Shown in pieces: positions 23,915-32,786 of a DNA stretch of 64,000 nt. The translations under genes and the position numbers were made by a program. How positions within the stretch are numbered: the first letter of the stretch is position 1; every line of letters starts with the position of its first letter. Location: NCBI RefSeq assembly GCF_030269545.1, contig NZ_BSTN01000001.1, forward strand, positions 631,645 through 695,644, given 5' to 3'. This stretch comes from Actinomadura sp. NBRC 104425 (GTDB taxonomy: Bacteria; Actinomycetota; Actinomycetes; Streptosporangiales; Streptosporangiaceae). The notes under the pieces are model-generated. The model was not told the origin of the DNA. It was given only the letters and a program-made list of their open reading frames with translations, and ran no database searches.

Positions 23915-24619
23915 TCAGCGCTTGCGCGCGTGGATCAGCACGATGCTGCCGCGCTCGTTGGGGGCGCGCCGGTCGGACAGGGCCACCAGCGGGACCAGCG
24001 GCGCGGCGGCGTTGAAGCCCACCCGGCCGCCGTAGGCCGACAGCGACAGGTACAGCCGCTCGGCGGCGGCGGTGCGGAACTGGTAGGAGTGCCGCACCAG
24101 CTCCAGGCCGCGCTCGTCCATCAGGCGGCGCAGCGAATCATGGGTGTAGGTGTGCTGGACGTGGTACTTGGCCTTGTGCGCGTCCCGCAGCTTGGGCCAG
24201 GAGTCGGCGCGGCTGAGCACATCGGCGGACATGAAAATCTCACCGCCGGGTTTGAGCACTCGGGCCATCTCGTCGAGGGATGTGCCGCCGTCGTCGAAGT
24301 GCTCGATGGCGCACACGGACAGGATCGCGTCGAAAGTTGCATCGCCGAACGGCAGCCGCAGCGCGTCGCACTCCACCAGCGCGGGCGCGTCGGCGAGGGT
24401 CCGCCCGTACAGCATCTTCTTGCGGGACAGGTCGATCGACACGGCGTGGGCGCCGCGCCGACGGGCCCGCCCCGCCCAGTAGCCGTCACCGCCTGCCACG
24501 TCCAGGACGCGCTTGCCGCGCAGGTCGCGGCCCATCCAGTCGAGCAGCGTCCCCGCCTCGCGGTAGCGGCACACGTGCACCTGGTGCCCCATGAAGGCGA
24601 CCACATCGGAGAGTTTCAT
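23915..24619 (-). CDS. SAM-dependent class I methyltransferase
   Basis: This 234-residue methyltransferase has the SAM-binding motif I VLDVAGGDGYWAGRARRRGA, the acidic end of strand 2 in SIDLS, and motif post-II/III IEHFDDGG with EMARVLKPGGEIFMSADVL. The type resembles Methyltransf_11 enzymes. The substrate is unknown; its place among glycosyltransferases suggests a sugar, a lipid carrier or a quinone. ATG 24619 lacks a good ribosome site. The gene diverges from the flippase-like gene at 24749. Confidence 0.8.
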   Translation of the reverse strand: MKLSDVVAFMGHQVHVCRYREAGTLLDWMGRDLRGKRVLDVAGGDGYWAGRARRRGAHAVSIDLSRKKMLYGRTLADAPALVECDALRLPFGDATFDAILSVCAIEHFDDGGTSLDEMARVLKPGGEIFMSADVLSRADSWPKLRDAHKAKYHVQHTYTHDSLRRLMDERGLELVRHSYQFRTAAAERLYLSLSAYGGRVGFNAAAPLVPLVALSDRRAPNERGSIVLIHARKR

Positions 24620-24736
24620 CGTCAGCCCACAATAGGGCGCCTCGGCGGCGCCCGTGGGGCGGCCAGGAGAAACGCCGGGGGGCGGCGGGGACGCGCCCGC
24701 GGGCGAGGACCGTCGGGTCCGCCCGCCCGGTTCGCC

Positions 24737-24742
24737 TAATCT
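24737..24742 (+). promoter_or_regulatory. Probable -10 box for leaderless transcript
   Basis: TAATCT lies six bases before the GTG at 24749, and no Shine-Dalgarno sequence intervenes. The position fits a transcript that starts at the GTG. Confidence 0.42.
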
Positions 24743-24748
24743 GGGCGG

Positions 24749-25777
24749 GTGAATGTGAAGGCCGCCGTGACGCGGGCGGTGCGGGCCCTGCTCGTGCTGC
24801 TCGCCCTGGGCTTTTGCGCGTACAGCCTCGTCGCCCGGTGGGACGAGACCGTACAGGCGTTCCAACAGATGTCGTGGGCCGCGCTGGCGGGCGCGTTCGC
24901 GGCCGGCCTGGCCGGGCTGTTCGCGTGGATGGTGGCCTGGCGGGCGCTGCTGGGCGGGCTGGGGTCGCCGCTGCCGCTGCGGGCGGCCTTCCGCATCAAC
25001 GCCGTGTCCCAGCTCGGCAAGTACGTGCCGGGCAAGGTGTGGGCGATCGTCACCCAGGTGGAGATGGGCCGGGCCTACCGGGTGCCGCGGCTGCGCAACT
25101 TCAGCTCCGTGCTGCTGGCGGTCGCCACGACCTGCGCGTGCGGCCTGGCCGTCGCGTCGGTGACGCTGCCGCTGACCTCGCAGGCGGCGCGCGACCGGTA
25201 CTGGTGGCTGTTCCTGCTGGCGCCCGTGCTGCTGGGCGCCCTGCATCCGCGCATCGTCACCTGGTGCCTCGACACGGCCCTGCGCCTGGTGCGCAGGCCG
25301 CCGCTGGAGCACCCGGTCGGCCTGGGCGTGACGCTGCGCGCCATCGCCTGGACGATGCTGGCCTGGGCGCTGTTCGGCGTGCACACCTGGCTGCTGTGCG
25401 CGGCCGTGGGCGGCGAGGGGGCGGGCCTGCCGTTCGCGGCGACGGGCGCGTACGCGCTGGCGTTCGTGGCCGGGTTCCTGGTGTTCATCGCGCCGGGCGG
25501 CATCGGCGCCCGGGAGGCCGCGCTGGTGCTGGCGCTGTCGTCGTGGCTGCCCGCCGGGGCGCCGATCGCGGTGGCGATCGCGTCCCGGGTGCTGCTGACC
25601 GTCGCCGACCTGGTCAACGCGGGTATCGCGGTGCTGGCCCGTCCGGCGGCCGACCGTCCCGCGGAACCGGCCGCGGCAACCGGGGAGCGGCCGCACACCC
25701 CTCCGCGTGACGCAGATAACGGGAATGAATCGCGCCCGGAGCGGCTTGTGCCGGGCAGGCAACCGAGTAAGGAGTGA
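24749..25777 (+). CDS. LPG synthase transmembrane-domain (UPF0104/AglD-like) membrane protein
   Basis: This 342-residue polytopic protein has about eight membrane helices. Conserved features of the lysylphosphatidylglycerol-synthase transmembrane family are present: RINAVSQLGKYVPGKVWAIV in the middle and FIAPGGIGAREAALVLALS near the end. It has no aminoacyl-transfer domain, so it is the flippase-like half alone, as often found in glycopolymer and lipid-linked sugar loci. The C-terminal 45 residues are polar and disordered. The thioredoxin start codon lies right behind its stop, so the two genes probably share a transcript. Confidence 0.8.
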   Translation: MNVKAAVTRAVRALLVLLALGFCAYSLVARWDETVQAFQQMSWAALAGAFAAGLAGLFAWMVAWRALLGGLGSPLPLRAAFRINAVSQLGKYVPGKVWAIVTQVEMGRAYRVPRLRNFSSVLLAVATTCACGLAVASVTLPLTSQAARDRYWWLFLLAPVLLGALHPRIVTWCLDTALRLVRRPPLEHPVGLGVTLRAIAWTMLAWALFGVHTWLLCAAVGGEGAGLPFAATGAYALAFVAGFLVFIAPGGIGAREAALVLALSSWLPAGAPIAVAIASRVLLTVADLVNAGIAVLARPAADRPAEPAAATGERPHTPPRDADNGNESRPERLVPGRQPSKE

Positions 25778-25779
25778 TC

Positions 25780-26103
25780 GTGACCGCGCCCATCACCGTC
25801 ACCGACGACACGTTCGACGAGAAGGTCCTCAAGAGCGACCTGCCCGTGCTGGTGGACTTCTGGGCCGATTGGTGCGGTCCCTGCAAGATGATCGCTCCGG
25901 TGCTGGAAGAGCTCGCCAAGGAGTACGCGGGCCGGCTGACCATCGCCAAGATCGACTTCGATGCCAGCCCGGAGACCGGGCGCAAGTACGGCGTGATGGG
26001 CCTGCCGACGCTCAACCTCTACAAGAACGGCGAGGTCGTCGACCAGATCACCGGCGCCAAGCCCAAGCGCGTGCTCATGAAGCTCATCGACCAGCACCTG
26101 TGA
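25780..26103 (+). CDS. trxA: Thioredoxin
   Basis: This 107-residue protein has the classic active site DFWADWCGPCKMIAPVLEEL, the cis-Pro loop GVMGLPTLNLYKNGE and the usual length. It reduces disulfides in cytoplasmic proteins and is recycled by thioredoxin reductase, which is not in this window. GTG 25780 is chosen because AAGGAG sits five bases before it; GTG 25774 would bury the ribosome site. It starts two bases behind the stop of the LPG-synthase-TM gene and is convergent with the next gene at a distance of seven bases. The symbol is by similarity; actinomycetes have several thioredoxins. Confidence 0.93.
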   Translation: MTAPITVTDDTFDEKVLKSDLPVLVDFWADWCGPCKMIAPVLEELAKEYAGRLTIAKIDFDASPETGRKYGVMGLPTLNLYKNGEVVDQITGAKPKRVLMKLIDQHL

Positions 26104-26110
26104 CGGCTCA

Positions 26111-27190
26111 TCACCACGTGCCCGTGAGGGCCTCCAGGTAGGCGGCCCACACGGGTTCGTGGTCGACCGGGCGGACGCCGGAGCGCAGCCGCTCCGGCTC
26201 CCCCGGCGCGTAGAAGCGTTTGAGGGCGTCGGCCAGGGATCCCGGGTCGCCGGGTTCGCAGATGAGCCCGTCCACGCCGTCGCGCACCTGGTCGGCGAAA
26301 CCGCCCACGCGCGTGGCGATGACGGGGACGCCGTGCTCGAAGGCCATCCACACGTTCTGCGACGCCGTGGCCGACCGGTAGGGCAGGACGAGCGCGTCGC
26401 ACGCGGCGAAAAGGGCCGGCACGTCGGCGGCGGGCACGTACCCGGGGCGCAGCTCCACCCGCCCGGTCAGCCCCAGCCGGCCGATGAGCTCCCGGGTCTC
26501 CTCCAGCCCGCCCCAGAACTCCCCGGCCACGGTCAGCGACACGTCGTCCGGGCCGTCGGCGAGTGCCCGCAGCAGCATGTCCAGGCCCTTGTAAGGGCGG
26601 ACGATCCCGAAGAACAGCAACCGGCGGCGCACGCCCCCGTCCCGCGCCGCCCCGACGGCGGGCGTGGGCAGGTGCGCGGGCATCTCCGCCACGCGCACCG
26701 GGCTGGACGCCAGCTCACGCGCCAGCGCCCCCTGCTGCTCGGAGTGGACGAGCACGCCGTCCACCCGCTTCAGCAGCGCCTTCATCAGCGGACGGTCGTA
26801 GGGTTTGCGCTCGTGCGGCAACACGTTGTGGCACAACGCCACCGCACGCGCCCGCCCCCGCAGCCCCTTGAGGATGCCCAGGTACGACGGCACCTGCACC
26901 GGGCTCAGCACGGCCAGCACCACCAGGTCGCACGTGCGCAGGGAACGGCCCGTACGCCACCACCCGTCGGGGCGCCGCCAGTCGAGGCGGCGGCGCGTGC
27001 CGGGGAACGGCTCGCCCTCGGGCTCGGAGATCGTCTGCTGCCCCGGGTACAGGAACGCGGGGTACTGCGCACGCCACGACTCGATGACGACCGAGTGCCC
27101 GGCCGCGGCCAGCCGGTGCGCCAGCTCGGTGGTGTGGTGGGCGCCGCCCCCCTTGTAGGGGAACGCGGGCCCCACGACGGCGATCCTCAT
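26111..27190 (-). CDS. GT4-family glycosyltransferase
   Basis: This 359-residue GT-B enzyme begins MRIAVVGPAFPYKGGGAHHT, with the Gly-rich acceptor-domain loop. The donor domain holds RRRLLFFGIVRPYKGLDMLL and, in place of the usual EX7E loop, LPYRSATASQNVWMAFEHGV with PVIATRVGGFADQV after it. It is likely to add a sugar to a lipid-linked intermediate on the cytoplasmic face; donor and acceptor are unknown. GAGG lies eight bases before the ATG. It precedes no close partner on its strand, but the GT2 gene upstream (27251) is only 60 bases away. Confidence 0.83.
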   Translation of the reverse strand: MRIAVVGPAFPYKGGGAHHTTELAHRLAAAGHSVVIESWRAQYPAFLYPGQQTISEPEGEPFPGTRRRLDWRRPDGWWRTGRSLRTCDLVVLAVLSPVQVPSYLGILKGLRGRARAVALCHNVLPHERKPYDRPLMKALLKRVDGVLVHSEQQGALARELASSPVRVAEMPAHLPTPAVGAARDGGVRRRLLFFGIVRPYKGLDMLLRALADGPDDVSLTVAGEFWGGLEETRELIGRLGLTGRVELRPGYVPAADVPALFAACDALVLPYRSATASQNVWMAFEHGVPVIATRVGGFADQVRDGVDGLICEPGDPGSLADALKRFYAPGEPERLRSGVRPVDHEPVWAAYLEALTGTW

Positions 27191-27250
27191 ATGGCGATCC
27201 TCACGCGCTCATGCGCCGCTGTCCGTGCGCCGTTGCCCCATGCACCGGGC

Positions 27251-28174
27251 TCAGGTGTCGCCGCGCGAACGCACGATCAGGTCGGCCAGCAGCGCCAGCG
27301 AGGCGATGAGCAGCCCGCTGATGAAGATCATCACGGTGTTGTTGGCGAAGTACCCGAAGTGCACGACCATGTCGAACACGCCCTTGACGATGCCGATGCC
27401 CAGCAGCCACAGCGCCGGCGGCATCAGCACCTTCAGCGGGTTGAAGTACATCACCATCCGCAGCACCTGCAGGATGTACCGGTAGGCGTCCTTGAAGAAG
27501 CGGAACTTGGATTTGCCGGCCCGCTTGGCGTAGTCGATCGGCACGTACCGCACCGGGTGCTGGTTCGACAGGAACGCGATCGTGATCGTGGTGACGCAGG
27601 AGAACCCGGGCGGCAGCAGCCGCAGGTAGGGCAGCGACACCTCGCGGCGGAACGCCCGCAGCCCCGAGTTCAGGTCGGGGATCTTGGTGTTGGTGAGCCG
27701 CTCGGCGACCTTGCGGATGAACCACTTGGCCGGCACGCGCAAAAGCTTGTGCGTGCCCTCCTCGGTCTTGCGGGCACCGACCACCTGGTCGACGGCGGGG
27801 TCGTTGTCGAGAATCTCGACCAGCTCGGGGATGCGCTCGTTCGGGTAGGACATGTCGGCGTCGGTCCACACCACGATGTCGCCGCGCGCCTGCTGAGTGC
27901 CGATGCGCCGCACCGTGCCCGCGCCGCTGTTGTGCTGGAACGCCATGACGCGCATGTTCGGGAAGCGGGGCTCGGCCTCCCGCAGGCGCTCCAGGGTCGC
28001 GTCGGTGGAGCAGTCGTCGACGGCCAGCAGCTCGTAGGACTGGCCGCTGTTGTCCATCGCCTTGCAGATGCGCTCGACCTCGTCGATGACGTGGTCCTGC
28101 TCGTTGTAGCACGGCAGGACGATCGTCACGTGGACGCGCTCTGACGGGGCCGTGGGCTCGGGCTCGGTGCTCAC
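27251..28174 (-). CDS. GT2-family polyprenyl-phosphate glycosyltransferase (DPM1/GtrB-like)
   Basis: A GT-A domain (VTIVLPCYNEQDHVIDEVER, LAVDDCSTDAT, and the DxD-type VVWTDADMSYPNERIPELVE) is followed by two C-terminal membrane helices (VLMPPALWLLGIGIVKGVFD and MIFISGLLIASLALLADLIV). This layout is that of enzymes that load a sugar onto polyprenyl phosphate for use by GT-C enzymes outside the membrane; a GT-C candidate is the next gene upstream. The GTG at 28174 is preferred because TATCCT stands eight bases before it, the same spacing as other leaderless starts here. ATG 28195 in the same frame is the alternative. Confidence 0.82.
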   Translation of the reverse strand: MSTEPEPTAPSERVHVTIVLPCYNEQDHVIDEVERICKAMDNSGQSYELLAVDDCSTDATLERLREAEPRFPNMRVMAFQHNSGAGTVRRIGTQQARGDIVVWTDADMSYPNERIPELVEILDNDPAVDQVVGARKTEEGTHKLLRVPAKWFIRKVAERLTNTKIPDLNSGLRAFRREVSLPYLRLLPPGFSCVTTITIAFLSNQHPVRYVPIDYAKRAGKSKFRFFKDAYRYILQVLRMVMYFNPLKVLMPPALWLLGIGIVKGVFDMVVHFGYFANNTVMIFISGLLIASLALLADLIVRSRGDT

Positions 28175-28182
28175 GCAGGGCG

Positions 28183-28188
28183 AGGATA
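28183..28188 (-). promoter_or_regulatory. Probable -10 box for leaderless GT2 transcript
   Basis: TATCCT on the minus strand is separated by eight bases (CGCCCTGC) from the GTG at 28174. There is no Shine-Dalgarno sequence. The box lies inside the longer frame starting at 28195, so use of one start excludes the other. Confidence 0.35.
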
Positions 28189-28237
28189 CTCCCATGGGCG
28201 GTGCGCGGCGGCCATCATGCGTGTGCGCAGCCCCCTG

Positions 28238-30268
28238 TCACGGCCGGGCGGGCACGGCCATCCACACGTTGACGGTCAGGCTCCAGGTGCCCGTCGGCCA
28301 CCGGGTGAGGGTGCGCTGGTCCTGGCGGGTGCGCAGCTCCAGCACGTGCACCGCCCGCCCGTAGGGCGCCACGTTCGCGGCCTCGCCGCCGAGCAGCACG
28401 GGCCGCCGCCCCGCATCGTAGATCTTGCGGACGATGCGGGCGACGTCGCCCGGGCCGGCGTCGGGCACCGTCCGCGCGGCGGGCAGCCCGCACATGCCTC
28501 GGACGACCTGCGTGAACCGGTCGGCGGTGGCGCGTTCGACGAGCACCACCGAGGCCTTGGGGCCGATCCGCTCGCACATCCCGCGCACGGCCGCCACCTC
28601 GCCCTGTTCGGTGCGCGCCGCCATGAACCCGGCCGACGTGACCACGATGGGGGCGAGGACGAGCACCGCGGCCCCCGCGGCGAACGCCCGGACGGCGCGG
28701 GGGCCGTGCCCGGCGCGGCGGACGCGGCGCAGCCCCCAGTCGGCCGCCCACAGCGCGAGCAGCAGCATCCCCGGGATGACGACGGCGACGAGCCGCCGCG
28801 ACGCCCACGGATGGTCGGGGGTGATGGCCGGGCGCAGCAGCGTCGTCACGGTCGTCCACGCCAGGACCGCGAACGGCAGCACCCACTCGGGCGAACGCCC
28901 CCGCAGCAGGCGGCGGACCAGCAGGGCCGCACCGAAGGCGGCCAGCAGCGCCGCGGGCACGCCGATGTACCACACGACCCAGTGGTAGGACAGCTCGGAG
29001 TACTGGCGGGTGCCGTCCACCGGCAGGTGGTTGATGCGCTGCACCTGCTCGATGAAGTGGACGTTCAGCCGGTCGTCGGCGTTGTGCGGCTCGCGGCGGA
29101 CGGTCTGCAGCAGCGGGCGGGCGGCGAACGCGACCACGACCGGGACGGTCAGTGCGGCGGCGACGTCCGGCAGCCGTCCGCGCGCCACCGCCGCGCCGGC
29201 CCGCCGCAGCCGGCGGCCGGTGACCTCCCAGCGCAGCGCGACGGCCATGAGCAGGGCCGCGCCCACCAGCGCCGCCGCCATCGCCAGCAGCGGGTTCAGC
29301 GACGCGTGCAGGTAGCGCAGGTAGGGGCGGGACAGGACGAACCCTTCGACGAGCCCCGCGCCGGCCCCGATGGCGAGGCCGAGCCCCAGCGGCCATCCGG
29401 TGCGGCGACCGCGGCCCACGAGCAGCCCGGCGAACACGACCACCGGCAGCACGTCCCGCAGCGCGTCGATGCGCACCAGCACGATGAGGCCGAGCGCCAG
29501 CCCGCCCAGGAACGCCTGCGCCCGCGCCTGGCGGCGCCGCGCGTCGTGCAGCAGCGCCAGGCCGCCCAGCAGAAGCACCAGCGCGGGAAGCTCGCTGTAG
29601 GTGGAGCGCGACACCCACAGCATGGGCAGGCTCAACGCCAGCGCCGCCGCGCCCAGCGGCGCCCAGTTCGGCCCCACCAGACGCGCCGTCAGCCCCCCGA
29701 ACGCCACCACCGCGCATGCGCCGAGCAGGGGGGCCATCAACAGCATGCCGTGCGTCCCGCCGATCCAGCCGCCCAGCGCCAGGATCAACGGCAGGCCCGC
29801 CATGAACTGGGGGATGATGTCGTCGCCCCTCTGGTAGAAGGCGGGGCTTTCGTAGCTCAGCGCGGGGTCTCCCCCGCCGAACGCCCACCGCATCTGCGGG
29901 ATCGGCAGGGAGCCGTGCTCCTTCAGCCAGATCGCGAACTGCATGTACGACGCGGGGTCGCGCCGCACGATGATCTGTTCGGCGTTCATGACGACCTGGA
30001 AGACCAGGAAGACGACGCCGACCGCGAGCACGCCTCCGGCCGCCCACCAGGACACCGGCCGCGCCTGGTCCGCCTCCCCGCCGGGCGCGTCATGAGGAGC
30101 GCGCAGCCCGAACCACAGCACCGCCGCCGCGGCCACGGCGAACAGCGCGATGGCCGGTACCGGACGGAAGATCCCGGCCAGCAGCAGCGGCAGGGACGCC
30201 GCCAGCCATGCCACGAGCAGCAGTGCCGGGACCACGCTGACCCGCGCCAGGACGCGGGCGGCGCTCAT
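28238..30268 (-). CDS. Polytopic membrane protein, GT-C glycosyltransferase candidate
   Basis: This 676-residue protein has about twelve membrane helices and a soluble end of about 130 residues. The first large loop carries VRRDPASYMQFAIWLKEHGS, with Asp after the first helices as in GT-C enzymes that use polyprenyl-phosphate sugars. An extracytoplasmic loop around residue 390 has LNVHFIEQVQRINHLPVDGT. No family name is certain. It sits 42 bases behind the frame start of the GT2 gene, consistent with the GT2 enzyme making its lipid donor. GAGGAG precedes the ATG by seven bases. Confidence 0.65.
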   Translation of the reverse strand: MSAARVLARVSVVPALLLVAWLAASLPLLLAGIFRPVPAIALFAVAAAAVLWFGLRAPHDAPGGEADQARPVSWWAAGGVLAVGVVFLVFQVVMNAEQIIVRRDPASYMQFAIWLKEHGSLPIPQMRWAFGGGDPALSYESPAFYQRGDDIIPQFMAGLPLILALGGWIGGTHGMLLMAPLLGACAVVAFGGLTARLVGPNWAPLGAAALALSLPMLWVSRSTYSELPALVLLLGGLALLHDARRRQARAQAFLGGLALGLIVLVRIDALRDVLPVVVFAGLLVGRGRRTGWPLGLGLAIGAGAGLVEGFVLSRPYLRYLHASLNPLLAMAAALVGAALLMAVALRWEVTGRRLRRAGAAVARGRLPDVAAALTVPVVVAFAARPLLQTVRREPHNADDRLNVHFIEQVQRINHLPVDGTRQYSELSYHWVVWYIGVPAALLAAFGAALLVRRLLRGRSPEWVLPFAVLAWTTVTTLLRPAITPDHPWASRRLVAVVIPGMLLLALWAADWGLRRVRRAGHGPRAVRAFAAGAAVLVLAPIVVTSAGFMAARTEQGEVAAVRGMCERIGPKASVVLVERATADRFTQVVRGMCGLPAARTVPDAGPGDVARIVRKIYDAGRRPVLLGGEAANVAPYGRAVHVLELRTRQDQRTLTRWPTGTWSLTVNVWMAVPARP

Positions 30269-30387
30269 CGGGTTCTCCTCGGTGGGTTCATCGAGCGGAG
30301 CGTAGCGGGGCGGCCGTACCGGGGCGGAACGCGCCGGACGGGCACGCCGTGATCACCGAGTGGCCGGGCGTTCGGCGCGGCTGGTTC

Positions 30388-30393
30388 TACGCT
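30388..30393 (+). promoter_or_regulatory. Probable -10 box for leaderless transcript
   Basis: TACGCT lies eight bases (CGGGTCAC) before the ATG at 30402, with no ribosome site. The identical hexamer and gap occur before the gene at 59621. Confidence 0.42.
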
Positions 30394-30401
30394 CGGGTCA
30401 C

Positions 30402-31241
30402 ATGACCGAGATCGGACCCGTGGAACTGCTGCGGCGGCGCGTGGACGGCGACCCGTCGCGCCCTCTGGTGACCTTCTATGACGACGGCACCGCAGAGCGC
30501 GTCGAACTGTCGGCCCGCACGTTCGACAACTGGGTCGCCAAGACGGCGAACCTGCTGGTGGACGGGTTGGGCGCGCAGCCGGGCGACCGCGCGGTGCTGA
30601 TGCTGCCGGCGCACTGGCAGACCGCCGTGTGGCTGATGGCGTGCTGGTCGGCGGGCGTGGTGGCCGAGCCGGTCCCGATGCCGGAAGGCCGAGCACCGCA
30701 GATCGAACCGGCCGCCCAGTCCGGGCCGTACATCCTGGCGGCCGCCGGGGAGGTGCTCGACACGGTGATCGACCGCACGGACGCCGAGGAGATCGTCGGG
30801 CTGTCCCTGCACGCGCTCGGCGGCCCGCTGCCGTCCTGCCCGCCCGGGGTGCTCGACTACGCGGTCGAGGTGCGCGCGTACGGCGACCGGTTCACAGCGG
30901 CCCCGTCGGTCACTCCCGACCGGCCGGCGCTCGCCATACCCGGGAGTCATGTGACAAAAACCACACTCAGTGGGGCCAGTGTGGCAAACGAGGCGCAGGC
31001 GGCCGCCGAGAAATGGGGGCTCGACGCGGGCGACAGGATCCTGGTTGACATGCCCTTCACCACACTGCACGGGGTTCTGTGCGGGCTGGTAGCACCACTA
31101 GCCTCAGGTGCCTCCGTCATAATCCAACGCAACGTTGACATAGCAGCCATAGATCGCCGAGTGATCCTGGAGCATGTGACGGCGGTGGCCGGCCTCTCCG
31201 GATGGAATGACGCAACCGGGTCCGTACGCCGCCTCCTTTGA
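30402..31241 (+). CDS. TIGR03089 family protein (truncated acyl-CoA-synthetase-like)
   Basis: This 279-residue protein resembles the N-terminal part of adenylate-forming enzymes (DRAVLMLPAHWQTAVWLMAC, and GVVAEPVPMP after it), but it lacks the usual YTSGTTG phosphate loop and the whole C-terminal lid; the region where the loop would be reads IPGSHVTKTTLSGASVANEA. This is the TIGR03089 pattern, a family of unknown function found beside LCP genes in actinobacteria, including mycobacteria next to fbiAB/manB. Catalysis is unlikely. The LCP gene starts 58 bases downstream on the same strand. Confidence 0.8.
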   Translation: MTEIGPVELLRRRVDGDPSRPLVTFYDDGTAERVELSARTFDNWVAKTANLLVDGLGAQPGDRAVLMLPAHWQTAVWLMACWSAGVVAEPVPMPEGRAPQIEPAAQSGPYILAAAGEVLDTVIDRTDAEEIVGLSLHALGGPLPSCPPGVLDYAVEVRAYGDRFTAAPSVTPDRPALAIPGSHVTKTTLSGASVANEAQAAAEKWGLDAGDRILVDMPFTTLHGVLCGLVAPLASGASVIIQRNVDIAAIDRRVILEHVTAVAGLSGWNDATGSVRRLL

Positions 31242-31299
31242 CCTAACCTCTCCCTAGTTTCCGACCCCTGAGGGGCGGCAGACCCCCACCACGGAGCCG

Positions 31300-32748
31300 A
31301 TGAACAGCAACCCGATGTACATGGAGTACGTCGACGACGCCGAGCTGCAGCACGAGCCGGCGCGTCGACGCGGCTGGCGCGTCCTGGGCTGGGTGTCCAT
31401 CGGAATGTCGGTGGCAATGGTCATCGGGAGCCTGACCGCGTACGGCTTCTACCGCAAGGCGTTCGGCAACATCGCGCACGAGGACACCGATGCGCTGGTC
31501 GGCCCGAACCGGCCGAAGAAGCTGAACAACGCGATGAACATCCTGATGCTGGGGTCGGACACCCGCGCGGGCGCCAACGCCAAGTACGGCCGCAGCATGA
31601 AGAACGACCCGCCGCGGTCGGACACCATGATCCTGCTCCACCTGTCGCCGGGCGGCGGCCAGGCCATCGGGGTGAGCTTCCCCCGCGACCTGATGGTCCC
31701 CATTCCGTCCTGCAAGACCAAGGACGGCCAGACCACCCAGGCCCAGTCGATCGGGCAGATCAACTCCTCCTTCACCCTCGGCGGCGCGTCCTGCACGGTG
31801 AAGACCATCGAGAACTTCACCAAGATCCACATCGACCACTTCGTGCAGATCGACTTCAACGGGTTCAAGGCCATCACCGAGGCCGTCGGCGGCGTGGAGG
31901 TGTGCCTGCCCAAGGCCGTCAACGACACCAAGGCCGACCTGCACCTGCCCGCGGGCCGGCAGACCATCAAGGGCGAGGACGCGCTGGCGTACGTGCGCGC
32001 CCGCTACAGCCTGGGCAACGGCTCCGACACCGACCGCATCAAGCGCCAGCAGAAGTTCCTGAGCTCGCTGGCCAACAAGGCGATGAGCGCGGGCGTGCTC
32101 ACCAACCCGAGCCGGCTGTGGTCGCTGATCAGCGCGAGCACCAAGTCGCTGACCACCGACAGCGACCTGACCCCGCAGGTGATGATGCAGATCGCGCAGG
32201 GCATGCAGGGCATGACGTCCGGCAAGCTGCGCTTCGTCACGGTGCCGAACGGCGCGTACGCGCCCGACCCCAACCGGCTGGCGCTCTCCCAGCCCGCCGC
32301 CAACCAGCTGTTCACCGCGCTGCGCAACGACAAGACCGTGCCGACGCAGCAGAGCAAGCAGAGCTCGTCCTCGTCGTCGTCCAAGATCCAGCCGAGCCAG
32401 GTCCGGGTGCGCGTCTTCAACGCCAGCGGCATCGACGGGCAGGCCCGCCGGGTCGCCGACGACCTGGAGGAGCAGGGCTTCCAGGTCAGCGTGGGCGGCA
32501 ACGAGACCACCTCGCGCACCACCAAGGTGCTGTACGGTTCCGGCGCCGAACAGCAGGCCCAGACCGTGGCGAGCCTGGTCGCGACCAACCCCAAGCCCGG
32601 CCCGCGCACCAGCGGCGGGGTGCCCGGCGTGGTCGACCTCGTGGTCGGCACCGACTGGCAGGCGCTCAAGACATCCCAGAGCGTCCAGACCGGCATCCCG
32701 CGCCAGCAGGGCGAGGTCCGCGCGACCGACGACATCTGCAAGGAATGA
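31300..32748 (+). CDS. LytR-CpsA-Psr (LCP) glycopolymer transferase with LytR_C domain
   Basis: This 482-residue protein has a short cytoplasmic N-terminus, one membrane helix (about 28-50), and the LCP domain: NILMLGSDTRAG, RSDTMILLHLSP, VSFPRDLMVPIP, and the Arg-containing LAYVRARYSLGNGSDTDRIK with RQQ. A Ser/Gln linker leads to a C-terminal LytR_C domain (VRVRVFNASGIDGQARRVAD). LCP proteins move wall teichoic acid, arabinogalactan or capsule from the polyprenyl-pyrophosphate carrier to peptidoglycan, outside the membrane. The Asp and Arg residues of the active site are present. It leads the glycopolymer locus, followed on the same strand by the acyltransferase and the first TagF-like enzyme. 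Confidence 0.92.
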   Translation: MNSNPMYMEYVDDAELQHEPARRRGWRVLGWVSIGMSVAMVIGSLTAYGFYRKAFGNIAHEDTDALVGPNRPKKLNNAMNILMLGSDTRAGANAKYGRSMKNDPPRSDTMILLHLSPGGGQAIGVSFPRDLMVPIPSCKTKDGQTTQAQSIGQINSSFTLGGASCTVKTIENFTKIHIDHFVQIDFNGFKAITEAVGGVEVCLPKAVNDTKADLHLPAGRQTIKGEDALAYVRARYSLGNGSDTDRIKRQQKFLSSLANKAMSAGVLTNPSRLWSLISASTKSLTTDSDLTPQVMMQIAQGMQGMTSGKLRFVTVPNGAYAPDPNRLALSQPAANQLFTALRNDKTVPTQQSKQSSSSSSSKIQPSQVRVRVFNASGIDGQARRVADDLEEQGFQVSVGGNETTSRTTKVLYGSGAEQQAQTVASLVATNPKPGPRTSGGVPGVVDLVVGTDWQALKTSQSVQTGIPRQQGEVRATDDICKE

Positions 32749-32786
32749 CCCCCGCACGGTACTAGGGAGACCCCGCACCCCGGCTC